Position numbers and translations under genes: made by a program. Below, piece after piece: positions 12,476 through 24,844 of a stretch of DNA of 64,000 nucleotides. The notes beneath the pieces are model-generated. The model did not search any database and had not been told where the DNA came from. It saw nothing but the letters and a program-made list of their open reading frames with translations. Source of the stretch: Carallia brachiata (taxonomy: Eukaryota; Streptophyta; Magnoliopsida; Malpighiales; Rhizophoraceae); contig JADCRB010000040.1 of assembly GCA_021464245.1 (NCBI GenBank), positions 1,280,939 through 1,344,938 of the forward strand. The letters are read 5' to 3'. Each line of letters begins with the position of its first letter. Position 1 is the stretch's first letter.

Positions 12476-12941
12476 TGTTAGACCTATTGGGAAACATTTT
12501 AGGACTTTGAGGAGATTGTTGAGATTCATTAAATGGGATCATGTGTGAGAGTCCATATGTTGTGATGTGTTTCCCATGTTTGATTAATGACAAGTCTTTA
12601 CTTGCTTGGATGTGTTTGATTGATGACATGTGAGGCTCAACTAGTCGTTACTCCCATGTTTGAAAAAATTCTGATTGGTCGACTAGAGTTAATGAAATGT
12701 AGCAAATTTGAAATTTAAGTTACTAAAATGTGAGTAACAACTAGTTAAGCCTCTCTACTAGTTATATCAGCCTTGTTTGCCTATAAAAAAGTTCTCTAAC
12801 TCTTTTATAAGTGCCCTTAATGAGAGGCTAAATGAGATAGAGCTAAAAAGAAAAATCTAAGAGATAAAGAGAAAAGAAAAGAGAAAAGTGAAGAGAAATT
12901 CATAATAATTAGAGTTTAAGTGAAAAATCTGATTGTGTAAG

Positions 12942-13721
12942 TATAAATGTTAAAAAAGAAAAGAATTCAAAATGACCGGCAATTAGCCGACACATAAAAA
13001 TTTTCATGGTTAGCCACCTAACATGGCCATTCATGTTTGTCTCATTTCACTGCCCATTGCCTATAAATAGGCAATGGGTAGAGCCTTTGGGATCATCAAT
13101 CCCTAGGGAAGAACACTTGTAAAGAAAACCATTGCAAAACATTTAAACATTTCCCTCCCTCTTACGTTTTCGTATTTTGGTTGTATACTCCCTAAACATC
13201 ATAAGGGAGATATTCCAGCTATAAAACCCAAAATATTTAATATATTCATTTCCAAGCATATTTTGAATTTATACTCTCCAGTCGCCTCAGATTAGTATTT
13301 GCGAGAGTAAAAATTTAAAATATTAAAATATCAAACATCTATCTGAGATTAAGTTTCTTACAACCCTCAGTTAAAGTCCAGTGAGCCCATCCGAGAACAA
13401 GCTCCTATAGCCCTCAATAAATTCAAATTAGTTTGATTGAGATTAAGTCTCTACGGTCTACACCATAGTCCAAGCATCTGCCCAAGATCCAGTCTCAGCT
13501 CTCAGCAGAACTTATTTAGTTCAAGATAAAGCTGTGGAATTTAATTCTGTCAACATCAAGCTTGCATTGCCTTTGACGGAATCACGAAGGAACATCAATT
13601 GGAAGATTTGTACGAAAATTGACATAATATCAATTTTATTTTATTTTAAAAGTTTTATTTGTAATTTGTATTTATATTTTCAAGTTTAATTGTTGCAGAT
13701 TCAAAATTTATAGCCTTTACA
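12942..13721 (+). mobile_element. nested solo LTR
   Basis: A 780-bp insert in the 3' LTR, starting TATAAA and ending TTTACA. A single G-to-A change from TGTAAA would make the ends perfectly complementary. The flanks are GTAAG (12937-12941) and GTGAG (13722-13726). The empty site in the 5' LTR reads GTGAG, so this is a 5-bp target duplication with one change. A TATAAATA box at 13062-13069 sits within a perfect inverted repeat. No internal retrotransposon sequence remains, which indicates LTR-LTR recombination. The parent family was not identified; gypsy is possible. Confidence 0.75.
13053..13078 (+). promoter_or_regulatory. TATA box inside a perfect 11-bp inverted repeat
   Basis: CCCATTGCCTA (13053-13063) and TAGGCAATGGG (13068-13078) are exact inverted copies separated by TAAA, so the TATA box is the centre of a hairpin-capable palindrome. 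It is probably the core promoter of the nested LTR (inference). Confidence 0.6.
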
Positions 13722-14325
13722 GTGAGCTAAAGTGCTTTAAATCTAAGTGTGTTATTGTGTTTAAAGTTTTAAGAGTCGTTTGCTCTAAATGTTGTTGTAA
13801 GTTTTGTGCTTTTTGAGTTGTAAAAAGCTTAATGCTCTAGTGTTGAGAAGAGCTTGGTGTTCAAGTTTGTATGAAGAACCATTGGGTTCTTAGGTAGACT
13901 TCAGGGAAGCTTGTACTTGAAATCAAGGCGTCTTGTGTATGGGAGTTATCTTCACTATTCAAAAGAAGATAAGCTGGTGCATGTGAACGCTTGAGAAAGG
14001 AACTTTTGGAACTGGACGTAAGCTCCGAATTTGAGCCGAACCACTACAAAATTGTTGTGCACTTTCTTCTCCCTTACTCTCCTTTACTTTCTAGTTGCTA
14101 ATACTTGATTACTTGTAAGTTTTGTGCTTGAGTGTTACTTGAAATTATGATTACTTACTTAAGTGTGCTTAATATTGTAATTATTTGCTTTAATTGAGTT
14201 AGGATAATATTGAATATAACTGATAGTTGAGATTGATCTCTTTGGTTGAATATAGTGAGTTGTGAGAATTACAAATTTGATTAAACCTAATTCACCTCCC
14301 TCTTGAGTTGCCATCAAGACCAACA

Positions 14326-15100
14326 CACTTATTGAAAAGTGTTGAAAAGTGATGTTGATGATTGCAATCAGATTAAAGGAATCTATTAGCATAGTCTAAG
14401 TTCATAGATCAACTCTTCAAGAGACAAAAGGTTGAACCAACTTTGATAAAAATCTGATGCACTAAAAGGAACAATTGATTTGATAGTTATTTGTGTAAAA
14501 GGCCATGTTTCTCATTTTAACTACCTGAATCCTCACACGGATGGACCCATACGTTGTTAGGAGATACTGAAACGAACAAGTAATTTCTACACTAATTTGT
14601 GCCATCATAAACTAAAAGGAGTCTAATTGGAACTTTCTCTATCTCATTACCCAACTTATAAACTATCTGGTTCTCCCTTTCCTTTTCAATAATTAAGAGA
14701 TATTACAGTTTTCCTCTCGTATGTAGGCAATGTCCTCGTCTACCCCTTTATTCTGTTTAGCGCTTTGTTCCTACACTTCTTGCTAATGGGGAGCTTCAAT
14801 ATCAATTGCAACGACCTGAGCTCGCACAAAAATTGCGCCGCATGTTACCACATGGTAAAGATATGTACAAGAGATTTCCATGTCAACTTTGGTCACCACA
14901 GCTCAAAAGGGATCCAATTGGTAACTGTTTATCTAACTATCCAACTTATAAATTAAACCACTTCCCTCTCCTTTTTCTTTATTACGTGGGAAGTAATCTA
15001 AACAAGATGTGAAGCTCCAGTTGCAAATGCTTAGCTCATTGAGAAAGAAAAGAGAAAGTAGAGAAAGGTGGCAAAAGACATTGAATACTAACCTTCATTA
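14326..15100. other. intergenic, no gene seen
   Basis: Contains a 68-codon open frame (14806-15012) without recognisable homology. No other structure was recognised. Confidence 0.5.
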
Positions 15101-17370
15101 GGGTCTGTTTCTTTTGCATAAAATTTTTTACGGGAAAATATTTTTCTTATTTTTCACTATTTTTTTCACATAAAATGGTAAGTCCATAGAAAATTCTGGT
15201 TTCAGTCGACGGAAAATTTGAGGGTTTTAGGGGAAAAAACATATTGTTAAACAACGGTAAGTTATTTTCCCCACGATGCCAAACTCTTTATGCTATTAGT
15301 GTTAAAACAAAAACAGAACCCGAAGCTTTTGCAAAGACACAAAGCATAACGGAAGAGAGGGAAAGATAGGGACAGTGACCAGAGGGAAAGAAGGGGAGAG
15401 ACTTTTGGCTGTAAATTTCGCTGGTGTCGGCAAGATGTCACTAGGAAACGGGACAAGTGAGCTCCCTCAATTTCTCTATCTAATTTTTTTGTTAAAATAG
15501 ACAAATCCACACAACTCACTCACAAATTTGTAGAATCCACTTCAAATCTTACAGATTTATAAGTTTTTCCTCAATATCCAACAATTTTTCGGCATTAATT
15601 TTATTATTTTCGAGATTTTGAACTAAAACTGGTCTATCATGCCCAAATATGTCATCTTTTTTGTTAAATTTTTCAAAAATGGGTTTCTCAGATTGCACCA
15701 TTAGATTTTCGGTGGTTGCTGGCCAGCCGAGTAAGTTAGGATGCAAGAAAGTGTTGATATGTTTATCTTGCTATAATTATGCCAGCATACACAGATTGCA
15801 ACATTGGTTTTTCACATCTGGACGCAAGAACATGTGCTAGAGGACTAGATGATGGATGTCAGACTAGATGTGTTACATAATAGAATTCGATAGTGAACAT
15901 TCATGTGTTGTCACCTTTTTGTATCCGTACAAACTTGTATCATTGACCATATTTTCTACTTGTCTCAAGAGGTGGTGATATGAATTTCACGAATTTGAGA
16001 TAAAAGATAATCTTCATTTAGATATTATTTTTATTAATATCAACAAATTGTATGAAAATTTATATTGTTACTTCATGGTAAGAGTATTCACGGATTGAAT
16101 TAGTCAGTTTTGATGCATTATCTAATCTACCGATAGCAGATTGGATGATTCTCCATTCGCATTTAATCCACCAACCTACCCAATCCATCCAATCTAATCC
16201 ACAAGTAATATATTAGATTGGATTGGTTTTGATGGATTGTATACAATAAAAAATTATTTTTTCATAGCACATAATTCAGCAGTGCACATAAATAATTCCC
16301 ATGACAATTCTGCCACAAGTAAGGATGAACATGTCAGATGATACAGAGAACAATACTGCAACTGAAATGTAGCAAAATGTACAATGAACGGCGTATGAAA
16401 GCAAGTTAATTCAAATTCTATGGGAGTTTTGATGCAATCGTTGGGCAGAGTTGTTCTAAGAACCTGGTGTAGACAAAGACTTTGTTAAACTGTGGGCAGA
16501 GCTGTTATGGGAGTTTTGAGTTCATTAGAATGAATGATCTTTTTGCCTCCACAATTATATGAAATTATCAGTGAATCATGCATAAAAAATCTGACCCAAT
16601 TGAAGAAGTTACCCATATCAGGAAATTAAGCAATTAGTAAGATCGAACTTAAACAAGGAACAATGATTGGAACAAAATAATCACACTGGCAGTCATTAGT
16701 GTTGAAAGGAATTTCACCCACATACATGAATAAATGAAAACAGGGACAAGCGTTACATACAATTATTTCACTCTCCAGATTCACAAACACAAACATAAGA
16801 AACTTGTTCAAAATTATTTGCGTTAGTTTTTCTGTTATATATATATATATATACAAATTGGATTGAATCGGATAGAGGTAGATTTTAGAATCTTCAATCC
16901 GTACCCAATTTGTCTATGACAGATTTTAAATTTTAAAACCACAATCAATCCAAACTCTTATGGTTTTGGGGATGTAGATTCGTGCGGATCGAGTTGGTCG
17001 GTTTAGGGCGAATTGGTCGATTTTTAAATAGTCCTATTTCATAGAAAAAGAAGTTTTACCATAAATCATTATTTGTATTATATTAGAAAAATTCACAGTT
17101 TTCTCTATAAGTCCACCAGACACAATATAATATCTTTCAACAAATTTTGATATCACACTCAAACAGTAAAAAATAATCAATTTTCCTCATAAAAATGTTT
17201 TCCAAAAAATATTTTATATAAACAAATTATTTTCTAGCAAACAAGCAAATATTTGCAAAAAAATAAGTCGTCTATGTCAAATATTTGCAGAAAAAAATTT
17301 TTGGAAAGAAATTTTATTTTCTGGTGTTTGTTTATAATTTTATCTTATATTTGCATAAACAAACGGACAG
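15101..17370. mobile_element. candidate DNA transposon with imperfect TIRs
   Basis: The left end GGGTCTGTTTCTTTTGCA and the reverse complement of the right end (CTGTCCGTTTGTTTATGCA) are similar, and both are followed by sequence rich in GAAAATATTTT-like words, a style common in non-autonomous plant hAT-like elements. No convincing target duplication was found and no transposase was recognised. The interior holds other repeats (16087-17030) and unassigned short frames near 15260-15840. Confidence 0.35.
16087..17030. repeat. dispersed repeat with GGATTGG-rich ends
   Basis: The left part (about 16110-16300) has a second copy at about 29820-30000, sharing a GGATTAGATGATT-like stretch, ATCCAATCT words and the CATAACAAATAATTCAG-type stretch. 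The right end (about 16978-17010) resembles the left end in direct orientation (ATTC..CGGAT.GA.TTAGTC.GTTT). The family was not identified. Confidence 0.5.
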
Positions 17371-18951
17371 TTGCAACCTATATTCTCTTTCGTTCTTAAG
17401 TAACTTTATGCAATTCCATAGTTTTATCACATACTTTTAATCAGTAATCTATATCTGTATGTATCATTATTATATATATATATATATATAATGACACAAG
17501 GTGAGAGAAAATTTGTATACATATGTGGTAGCTTTTGCTAATTAATTTTTTTAAAGTCTATGTTTAGGATTTTTTAATAGATTCTTAATAGTTTTAATCT
17601 TTCTTAGTATGCTAATAGAATCAGGATCTCAATTTCAATAGATTTAAAATTTTTATATTTATGCACTTCATTTTTTCACATTATAAAAGTACAAATATTT
17701 TTTATATATATTATTATTCTCAAACATTTTCTTTACTAGATTTCTCAATTTCATATTTTAGTTGTTTTTATCCAAACAATTTCAAATCAAGATTAGTGTT
17801 CGTGATTTGTTATAATTATTTTAGTTGTATAATATAATTTTTTTTAGTTATTATTAATATAATTATGTAATAATATCTTTTGGCATTAGTAAGTTCATTA
17901 TTCGGTTTTTAGTTATATGGCAAAGGAATGTTTTCTAATTGTTACTCATTCATAATTGTTTGATTTTCAACTCATGAAAATAGAAATTTTTTTATTTTAT
18001 TAAACAAAAAAAATAGTTTTTCATATCATTGTTTGATATGATATGTTGAATTTACAACGAAAAGTTTAAAATGGAAAAAAATTTGAGAACTTTTTAATTT
18101 TTTCAATTTTTAAATTGAAAATTCTCAATTTCAGATTTTTGAAAATATTTTTAAATTACATTTTGAGTTTTTAAATTTGAATCAGTATTATTAAACTAAC
18201 ATAACACGCTGGCGTGACACATTCAATGACAAACTAATGAAAAAAGACAAAAATTATTAACAATAAAATATTGAGTATCAATTTTAAAAAGAAATACATT
18301 ATAACTCTAATTTAGAAAGAAGTCAAATCTTGTGGCCCAAATCAGGCTTTTTGCCACGATAATTACTACACATGGCATTAGGCCATTTCCCTTGTTTCAA
18401 TTTTCAGCGCATTGGTGGTCATTTTATCCACAATTTGTACTAGCTACAATAATAAATAAATAAATAAATAAATAAAAGGTAACTCACATAACGCTCCTGC
18501 AATGTAGGATTTGAGGAAGGATTTGCAGCTTTACCATTGTTTATACAAAAGGACTGTTTTCATGACCCCATCTACAACCTGTATTAGCGACAATGACCGT
18601 GAGAAACTGCAACTGTGATATAGCCTGCACCCAGCTACACCAAAACTTGAATTGATTGATGGTTACTATTTTTCTGCACCAATTATAAAGACAGCATTAT
18701 GATCTATCGCCGACCTATAGATTATTCACAGGAATAGAAGGGTAGAACATGTGCTTTCTGTTCAAAAGTTACCTAATGCATGGGTCCCGATTCATTATGA
18801 ATCCACTTCAGTACATGACCACAGCGTTTCTTGCACAACAGCAGGTCTATTTCAATTGACTGTGTTTGTGTGGTATATGTAGGGGATGGGACCATATCCC
18901 TGTGATGCCAAATCGATACCTTATGGCTCGGAAAAACACCTACATTTTTTA
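17371..18951. other. AT-rich intergenic sequence
   Basis: No gene recognised. Contains a TA run (about 17471-17490) and an (AATA)n microsatellite (about 18449-18475). Confidence 0.6.
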
Positions 18952-19451
18952 GGAGATATACATATTTTTTATCTTAAATTTTTAAAATTTTTTTTACGTT
19001 TAAATTTAAATTTTTTTAATATTTTATTTAAATTCTAAATCTTTTGATTTCTTATTACGTCAGTCATTTAAGTTACAAAAAGTGGTCAATCCATTAATAA
19101 ATATGTTTAACTTAATAAAAATTATTTAAAAAAGTTAAATACATGAATTAAATATTTTTTTATCAACAAAATATGCACATTAAATATTTTTTTAATCAAC
19201 AAATATACAAATTAAATAGGTAACATGCATATTTTTGATTAAAAAAAACATTCAATTCATATATTTAATCTTTTTTTAAATAATTTTTTGTAAAGTTAAA
19301 ATTATTTTTTAATAGATTGATCACTTTTGGTAAATAGAGGGACTGATTGGTAGAAAATAAAAAAATTTAAAATTTAAATAAAATGTCAAAAAAATTTAGA
19401 ACTCAAATATAAAAAAAGTTAAAGATTTAGGATAAAAAATATGCATATCCC
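18952..19451. mobile_element. 500-bp foldback MITE, Mutator-like
   Basis: Nearly the whole element is one long inverted repeat: the left arm (18952 to about 19200) and the right arm (about 19210-19451) are reverse complements with many substitutions. Its ends are GGAGATATACATATTTTTTA and GGGATATGCATATTTTTTA. Flanking 9-mers CATTTTTTA (18943-18951) and CATTTGTTA (19452-19460) differ at one base, fitting the 9-bp target duplication of Mutator-like elements. No coding capacity. Confidence 0.75.
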
Positions 19452-19460
19452 CATTTGTTA

Positions 19461-22400
19461 TTGGGATTGGTACAAATGCAGAGGAAAATTTATTATAGAA
19501 GTGTCCATAAATGCAATAACATGGGAAGTTTTTGCAATCATATTTATAAAAAAGTACAACACAAAAGGAAAAAAATTTTATTATTTTATTTTATATTTTA
19601 TTATTATGGTTATAAAAATTTTCAAATTTATTGCATTATAGATACTCTTTTGACAATTTTTCTTGTCGACATATTTTTTTTTCTTTTTATTTTCCTGCAT
19701 ATTGTCTCGGTACAATTTTGGCCGAATTGTTGGTACCATGGTCTTTACTTTATTAAGCCACTTATTTTACGTAGTTTAATATGTACGTGGGAGTTGGGGA
19801 CCAGGAATTTTCTTGCAGCTAGGAAAATGAGCAATCTTAGCCTATAATTTAAGACTACGTTCCTCTCTAGGGAAATTTACCCACCATGATAGAGCTTTTT
19901 CTCGGTTGACGTCTCGCCTGATCTACAACTTATGGCACTTCTGCATTGCAATAAGTTTGCTATAGTACTGCTAATCAGACCTATAACTGGAGCATCAAGT
20001 AGCAACAAACGAAAGGGCACCTTCAATCTTTTGATTATCCAGGGATCATAAAGCAGGAACCTAAAGGTTTTTTTTTTTTTTTTTTTGAGAATAAGGAACC
20101 TAAAGGTTAGTTTGTTGATAGATTAAGTCGAAAACACAAATTTGAAAAAATTTTATGACTTGGAACTGAAGTGTATGCGCTGCATGTCCAAAAAAAAAAA
20201 AAAAATGAAGTGTCTGCTGAAGAAAAATAGATTAACCAGACTGTGCCTATTCCAAATGTTTTCTGGCGCCACACTGCAACAGACGCATGAATGGATACAT
20301 CAATCATACAAGTTGGTTGAAATTTGAATATTGGACCGTCCCATCCACGTAATTGCTGAGTTGATGGGAAAAGTTCAATATTATAATGACAATAGACAAT
20401 TCAAATGAAAATGACAATTATATTCAATTGTCATTTTTTAAAATGACAAATGAAAATGGCAATTATATTCAACCGACAAAAAAAATTTGTTTTTTTGATA
20501 GTGGTTTTAAAAAGTTTCGAGCAATTGTTTTACCTTAAAAGTTTAAGTTTTTAAGTGAAATTAAATTAGAAACAAATCATAAATTAAATTCTAATAAGTA
20601 GGTTCCAAATGACAAATGAGTGAGCAACTCAGCAGCTAAATTGGAGGAGTTTACCACGCTGTTTATATAATGATCCGTTGGACCTTCAGGCACCATGTCT
20701 TTAAAGAAACAGAGTAGTAAAACAGAAAGCAGCCGGTGAAATCAGTGCGCTAGTTGTTGAATGGTGAACACCATTGTCATCTTTCTTCGATAAGATCAAT
20801 GAGCCAAAAATGTTTGATAATTATTTTATTCCGGATACACTTCGTATGGTGTAGTTGTAGGTTTTTGGTATACACATGGGCTTTTGTCTCCATGTTCTTT
20901 GGCAAATTCTATGCCTTATCATATCGCTGATATTGATAATTGCTCCCAGAAAGAGCCATTTATCTAAATATGACTTAAATCGTGAAAATTATTGCAGTTT
21001 TGAAAGCGAAAATTGGTGGCATTGACCTAATCTAGGAACCAAATTTTTCTTAAGGAATTATATTATATATGACCCCACTAGTTTAGTAGCCACAATTTTC
21101 AATCCTGCATGTCACTGAAATTAAGATACACTTTAGTATATCTGATTCCGTTGTTTGTATTTATGATAGATATTGATCAAATAACATTAATGAATCCCAT
21201 CGGGGTTTCCAATATAGTCATCTTAATTCCACTTTCTGCTAACCACACATATTAGGTATATAGCTTGACATCTTTTAACGAAAGGAACATGTTTGACCAC
21301 AGCCAATTGTTAAAAGTGAGAATATCCTCCACCTATTTGAGCAAAACTCAACACGAGGTAATTTTTTTAATTTCTTGTTCCTGATATGAATTATTTGCCT
21401 TTAATTAGTCCAGAAGGTAGAATTAATATTGTGTACGAAAGCCGAAAAGTAAACTATGAGTATAATTAATTAGTCCAGTAGTGGCAATACTTCAGTATAT
21501 ACATATGTGTGTGTGTTGGACTGCACAATACACAGATTTATAATATTTATTGAGAAGTAATAAAAAGAGTTATGTTATATTTTGAGGAATCTAATTATTA
21601 TTCTATTTCAAATAATATAACTAATGGCAGTGTATTTGTTGTGTGTAAAGCAAATGGCCCAACTGAAATCAAAATTCAAAATGAAATTAGATATAATTTT
21701 TATTGATGCCGACTAAAAATTTTCTTTTGCCTCCACACAAACTTGTAAAACTTGGAAAGTTTTCTCAATTAAGAAAAAAAATGTTTGTTGGTACTAATTG
21801 TGAATGCAAAAGAAAAAAAAATATATCTTAATATAGATGAATATATCATTATATCAAAGAAAAACAAAAAAAGAAAAAAAGAAAACAAAAAAAAAGAAAC
21901 AAAAAAAGAAAAAAAGGAACAAAAAAGAAAAACAAAAAAAAGGAAACAATTTCTATTCTGGAAACAGAAAATGAAAAATTAATTTGAAAAATCTGCATAT
22001 GATACTTCTATTATTTTAGAACTCTTATTTTAGCTTTGTGAAAAAAGTAAAGTTATTATTATAAATTTTCACACACACATGCATCTACTATATATACACA
22101 CACACACACACTCCTATTATTATATGTAAATTTTGCTCTCACTTTAATCTTTTGGATGTGCCCCTGAATATAACAATCATGTAATTAATTATATATTCGA
22201 AAATAGATGTTGACCCTGGCGCTTTGTTTTACCGGTCACTTGTTTAAATTTCCACAAAAGAAAAAAAATGGAATTAAATATGAGTATTTCTCCTTTCTTT
22301 TTCCTTTTTAAGACAATAAAAAAAATTAGGATTAGTTATCGTTTCACCTTTCCTTTTTAAAAGAACATAAAAGATATAAAAAAATATTTAAATTATTAGT

Positions 22401-23130
22401 ATTTTTTTTCTTTGTTCCTTTTTAAAACAAAAGGAAGATTTGGTCGAGTAGAGGAATTTTATTTTTTTTATTTAAAAAAAAAATTAGGTGAGTTTGAGGA
22501 ACAAAAAAATTGTTCCTTTCGAAGAGAACAACAAGGGAAATTTGAGAGTTTTTTTTTTCTTTTTTTCTCAAAAAGGAAAATTTATGTGTAATTTTTTTTC
22601 CTTTTAAGAAAACAAGAAAGGGAAAAAAAAAATAAAAAGATACTTAAATTATAAGTATTTTTCCTAAGAAAATAAAAAGGCAATTTATCATTTTTTTTCT
22701 TCCTCTTTAAGAAAAAATAGAGATATTTGGGAGAAACTTTTTTCCTTCCAAGAAAAAATAGATGAATTTAGTTGTTTTTATTTTCTCGTCTTTCCTTTTA
22801 TTTACTTCAATCTTTGAATTAAGAAAAAGCCACCATATAAGCAAAAGCAATGACATGGCTAAAAGAAAATAGCTGGTGTTTTCTCTGAGCTCTATATATA
22901 TATCGATTGTCTTTAAAAACTAAAATAAATATAAAAAAAAGACAATTGGTAAAATGTGCACCCATGTTTGATATTTCTCAACACATGCTGCAAAAAACTG
23001 GAACTAATGGCTATTTTCAGCTATTTAGGCTGGTTCCAGACCTCGCATGGATGACTTGACCAATACCAAATAAGTACATAATAGGAGGATTGGAGTGGGT
23101 GAAGCACTCCTTCGGAGCATAAAAGTTCTT
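19461..23130. other. intergenic, low-complexity stretches
   Basis: No gene recognised. Notable parts: poly-T at 20068-20086; a nearly pure purine strand at 21820-21945 (A-rich with regular G); CA repeats near 22095-22112; and 22250-22830, where short blocks of the form TTCCTTTTTAAGAAAA recur with A-rich and T-rich runs, giving degenerate hairpin-like repeats. Confidence 0.5.
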
Positions 23131-23134
23131 ACTT

Positions 23135-23186
23135 AATCTAAGTAAGATCTTTTGATTTAAAAAAAAAAAAAATCTAAGTAAGATCT
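23135..23186 (+). repeat. 20-nt poly-A insert between 16-bp direct repeats
   Basis: AATCTAAGTAAGATCT occurs at 23135-23150 and 23171-23186 without mismatch. Between the copies lies TTTGATTTAAAAAAAAAAAA. This is the structure of a retroposed insertion truncated almost to its poly-A tail. Confidence 0.6.
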
Positions 23187-23330
23187 CAACCACCTCAAGT
23201 GGTAAGCTAATGCTTCGTTTTCTACAATGACTTGAGTTCAAGTCGCATTGTCATTATCTGCTTTATTAAATGGGATTTGTCGTCGGGTATAGTATTGAGT
23301 TTAAGATTCGTTACTACGTGACAGGGCGTG
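23187..23330 (+). mobile_element. possible tRNA-derived SINE
   Basis: Has an A-box-like CCTCAAGTGGTAAG and a B-box-like GAGTTCAAGTCGC about 40 bp apart, as in plant SINEs. No 3' tail or target duplication of its own was recognised, so the call is weak. Confidence 0.35.
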
Positions 23331-23339
23331 CAGAAGATT

Positions 23340-24835
23340 CATTTTACCCTATCAATGTTTAGGTGGAGAATTCTTTTTATATAAGAGATTAAATAACAAC
23401 ATAATGAATGACTTCCAATTTTAACTTATATATGTGATAACTTATATATTGATAATATATTTTTTTTCGTTAAAAAACATTTGTCAAAATGTTCCATCTT
23501 AAGAATGTCGAGGGTAAAGTAAAGTCAACAATTATAGATTAGTGACTTGAATTGAATTTATTAAGGATCTTTTGAATTTGATGCGTAACATAAAATATGC
23601 ACGGATTAAGAGGATTTTGTCCTATTTGTTTTGCTCGGATAACCTGTGAGTTGTAATAAGTTTTCAATTTTTTATAATTATAAAAATACAATTTACAACA
23701 AAAATAAATAATAAGATATATTTTTTATTTTAATTTTATATTTTATAAATATTATTATAAAAAAAAGAAAATTCATTAGAATTCGGACAAAAAAAAGAAA
23801 TAAAAAAATTCGAAATCCATATGTTTTTTACGACATAAAATGGGGCTCTCGTAAACGCACGTTCTGGTCCGCCGGGGCTTTGAAAAGAGAAAAGGACGTG
23901 GCAAAACAGATTGTAATTTAGCTGACAAAAAATGACAGTAGTGTACAAGATGGAAAAGGTCTCATCGTGAAGGGACAGCGGGTCGACATGTGACCCGTCA
24001 CTAAATTGTCCCATGCAAAGGACTACCCCAATGGGGACACGATTGGATCGATCTATTGTCTATTGTCCATGTTTCAGGTGAAAAATTTTCAAACGTATTA
24101 TTATGCAATTTTATAATTTGTAATATATAAATAATATATAAATAATTTAATAATTTATTTATTTAATTTAATATATTTTTTATAATTTAACCGTCTAAAT
24201 TTTTATATATTAATTTTATATTTTTCATTTCGTTGATAGGTAACTTTTGTTAAATTTTAAGGGAAAGTTCTTGCCGAAGTTTAATGTGGCTTTTGAACCT
24301 AAACTATTGGTCTAGGACGCCAATACATAACTGTTTTGAGGAAATTCTTGAAGAGCTGTCACGACGTGGCAATCATTGATTGGAAGACCATTTGAGAGTT
24401 TAATTAATAAATTCACTTATTTATATATTTTTATTATTTTTTTAGAGGATTAGAAATAATGTTTAAAAGAGTAAGAATGAAAAATTACAAAAAGGTAAAA
24501 TAGGAAAAGCAATTGGTCTCGCTCCACTTAGGTGAATTTTAGAGATATGTCTTTCAAACTTATTTAAGAAAATTGATGAAGGGAACGTAACTGTAGATAC
24601 ATACTAAATACGTAGTGACTAGTTAGATTATGAAATAAATATTAAATTTAAAAAAATAAATCGTTAGATGTAATTGAATAAATTGCATACTTCCAACAAT
24701 CGTCAATAAATATACCCACGTAATCTTGCTCGTTAATCTGTTTATTGCATAAAATGTTACTGTTTGTTTGTTTGTTTATTGTATGTGAACTAAATTTTAT
24801 GTAATATAATTTGTTGATGGTTAACAAGGAATAAG
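23340..24835. other. AT-rich intergenic sequence
   Basis: No gene recognised. A less AT-rich island is at about 23820-24080. Confidence 0.6.
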
Positions 24836-24844
24836 AAAAATTAT

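Larger units (their letters stand above)
2857..14325 (+). mobile_element. Ty1/copia retrotransposon, SIRE-like, degenerate
   Basis: About 11.5-kb element bounded by related LTRs that begin TGTTGGAC (2857) and TGTTAGAC (12476). The right LTR ends in CCAACA (14325), complementary to TGTTGG. The domain order is gag, protease, integrase, reverse transcriptase, RNase H, which is the copia order. A further coding region lies between RNase H and the polypurine tract. That extra frame and the large size suggest the SIRE/Maximus lineage (inference). Flanking pentamers TGCTT (2852-2856) and CACTT (14326-14330) match at three of five positions, compatible with an old, mutated target duplication. Stops and frameshifts interrupt gag-pol repeatedly, the LTRs have different indels, and the 3' LTR carries a nested solo LTR. 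The insertion is therefore old and inactive. Confidence 0.88.
12476..14325 (+). repeat. 3' LTR of the SIRE-like element (interrupted)
   Basis: Starts TGTTAGACCTATTGGG and ends with the typical copia tail CACCTCCCTCTTGAG...CCAACA. Relative to the 5' LTR it lacks about 770 bp of U3, including nearly all of the GGTCGAC repeat units, and it carries a 780-bp nested solo LTR (12942-13721). Without the insert and its duplication it is about 1065 bp. The R/U5 parts (13727-14272) match 4060-4554 with many substitutions. Confidence 0.82.

Noticed and set aside
14765..15012. Two overlapping + strand frames as an exon
   Set aside because: The second contains plausible-looking text (LAQKLRRMLPHGKDMYKRF), but no family was recognised and no neighbouring exons were found.
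15101..17370. Confident hAT element call
   Set aside because: The ends are similar, but no matching 8-bp flanks were found, so it is listed only as a candidate.
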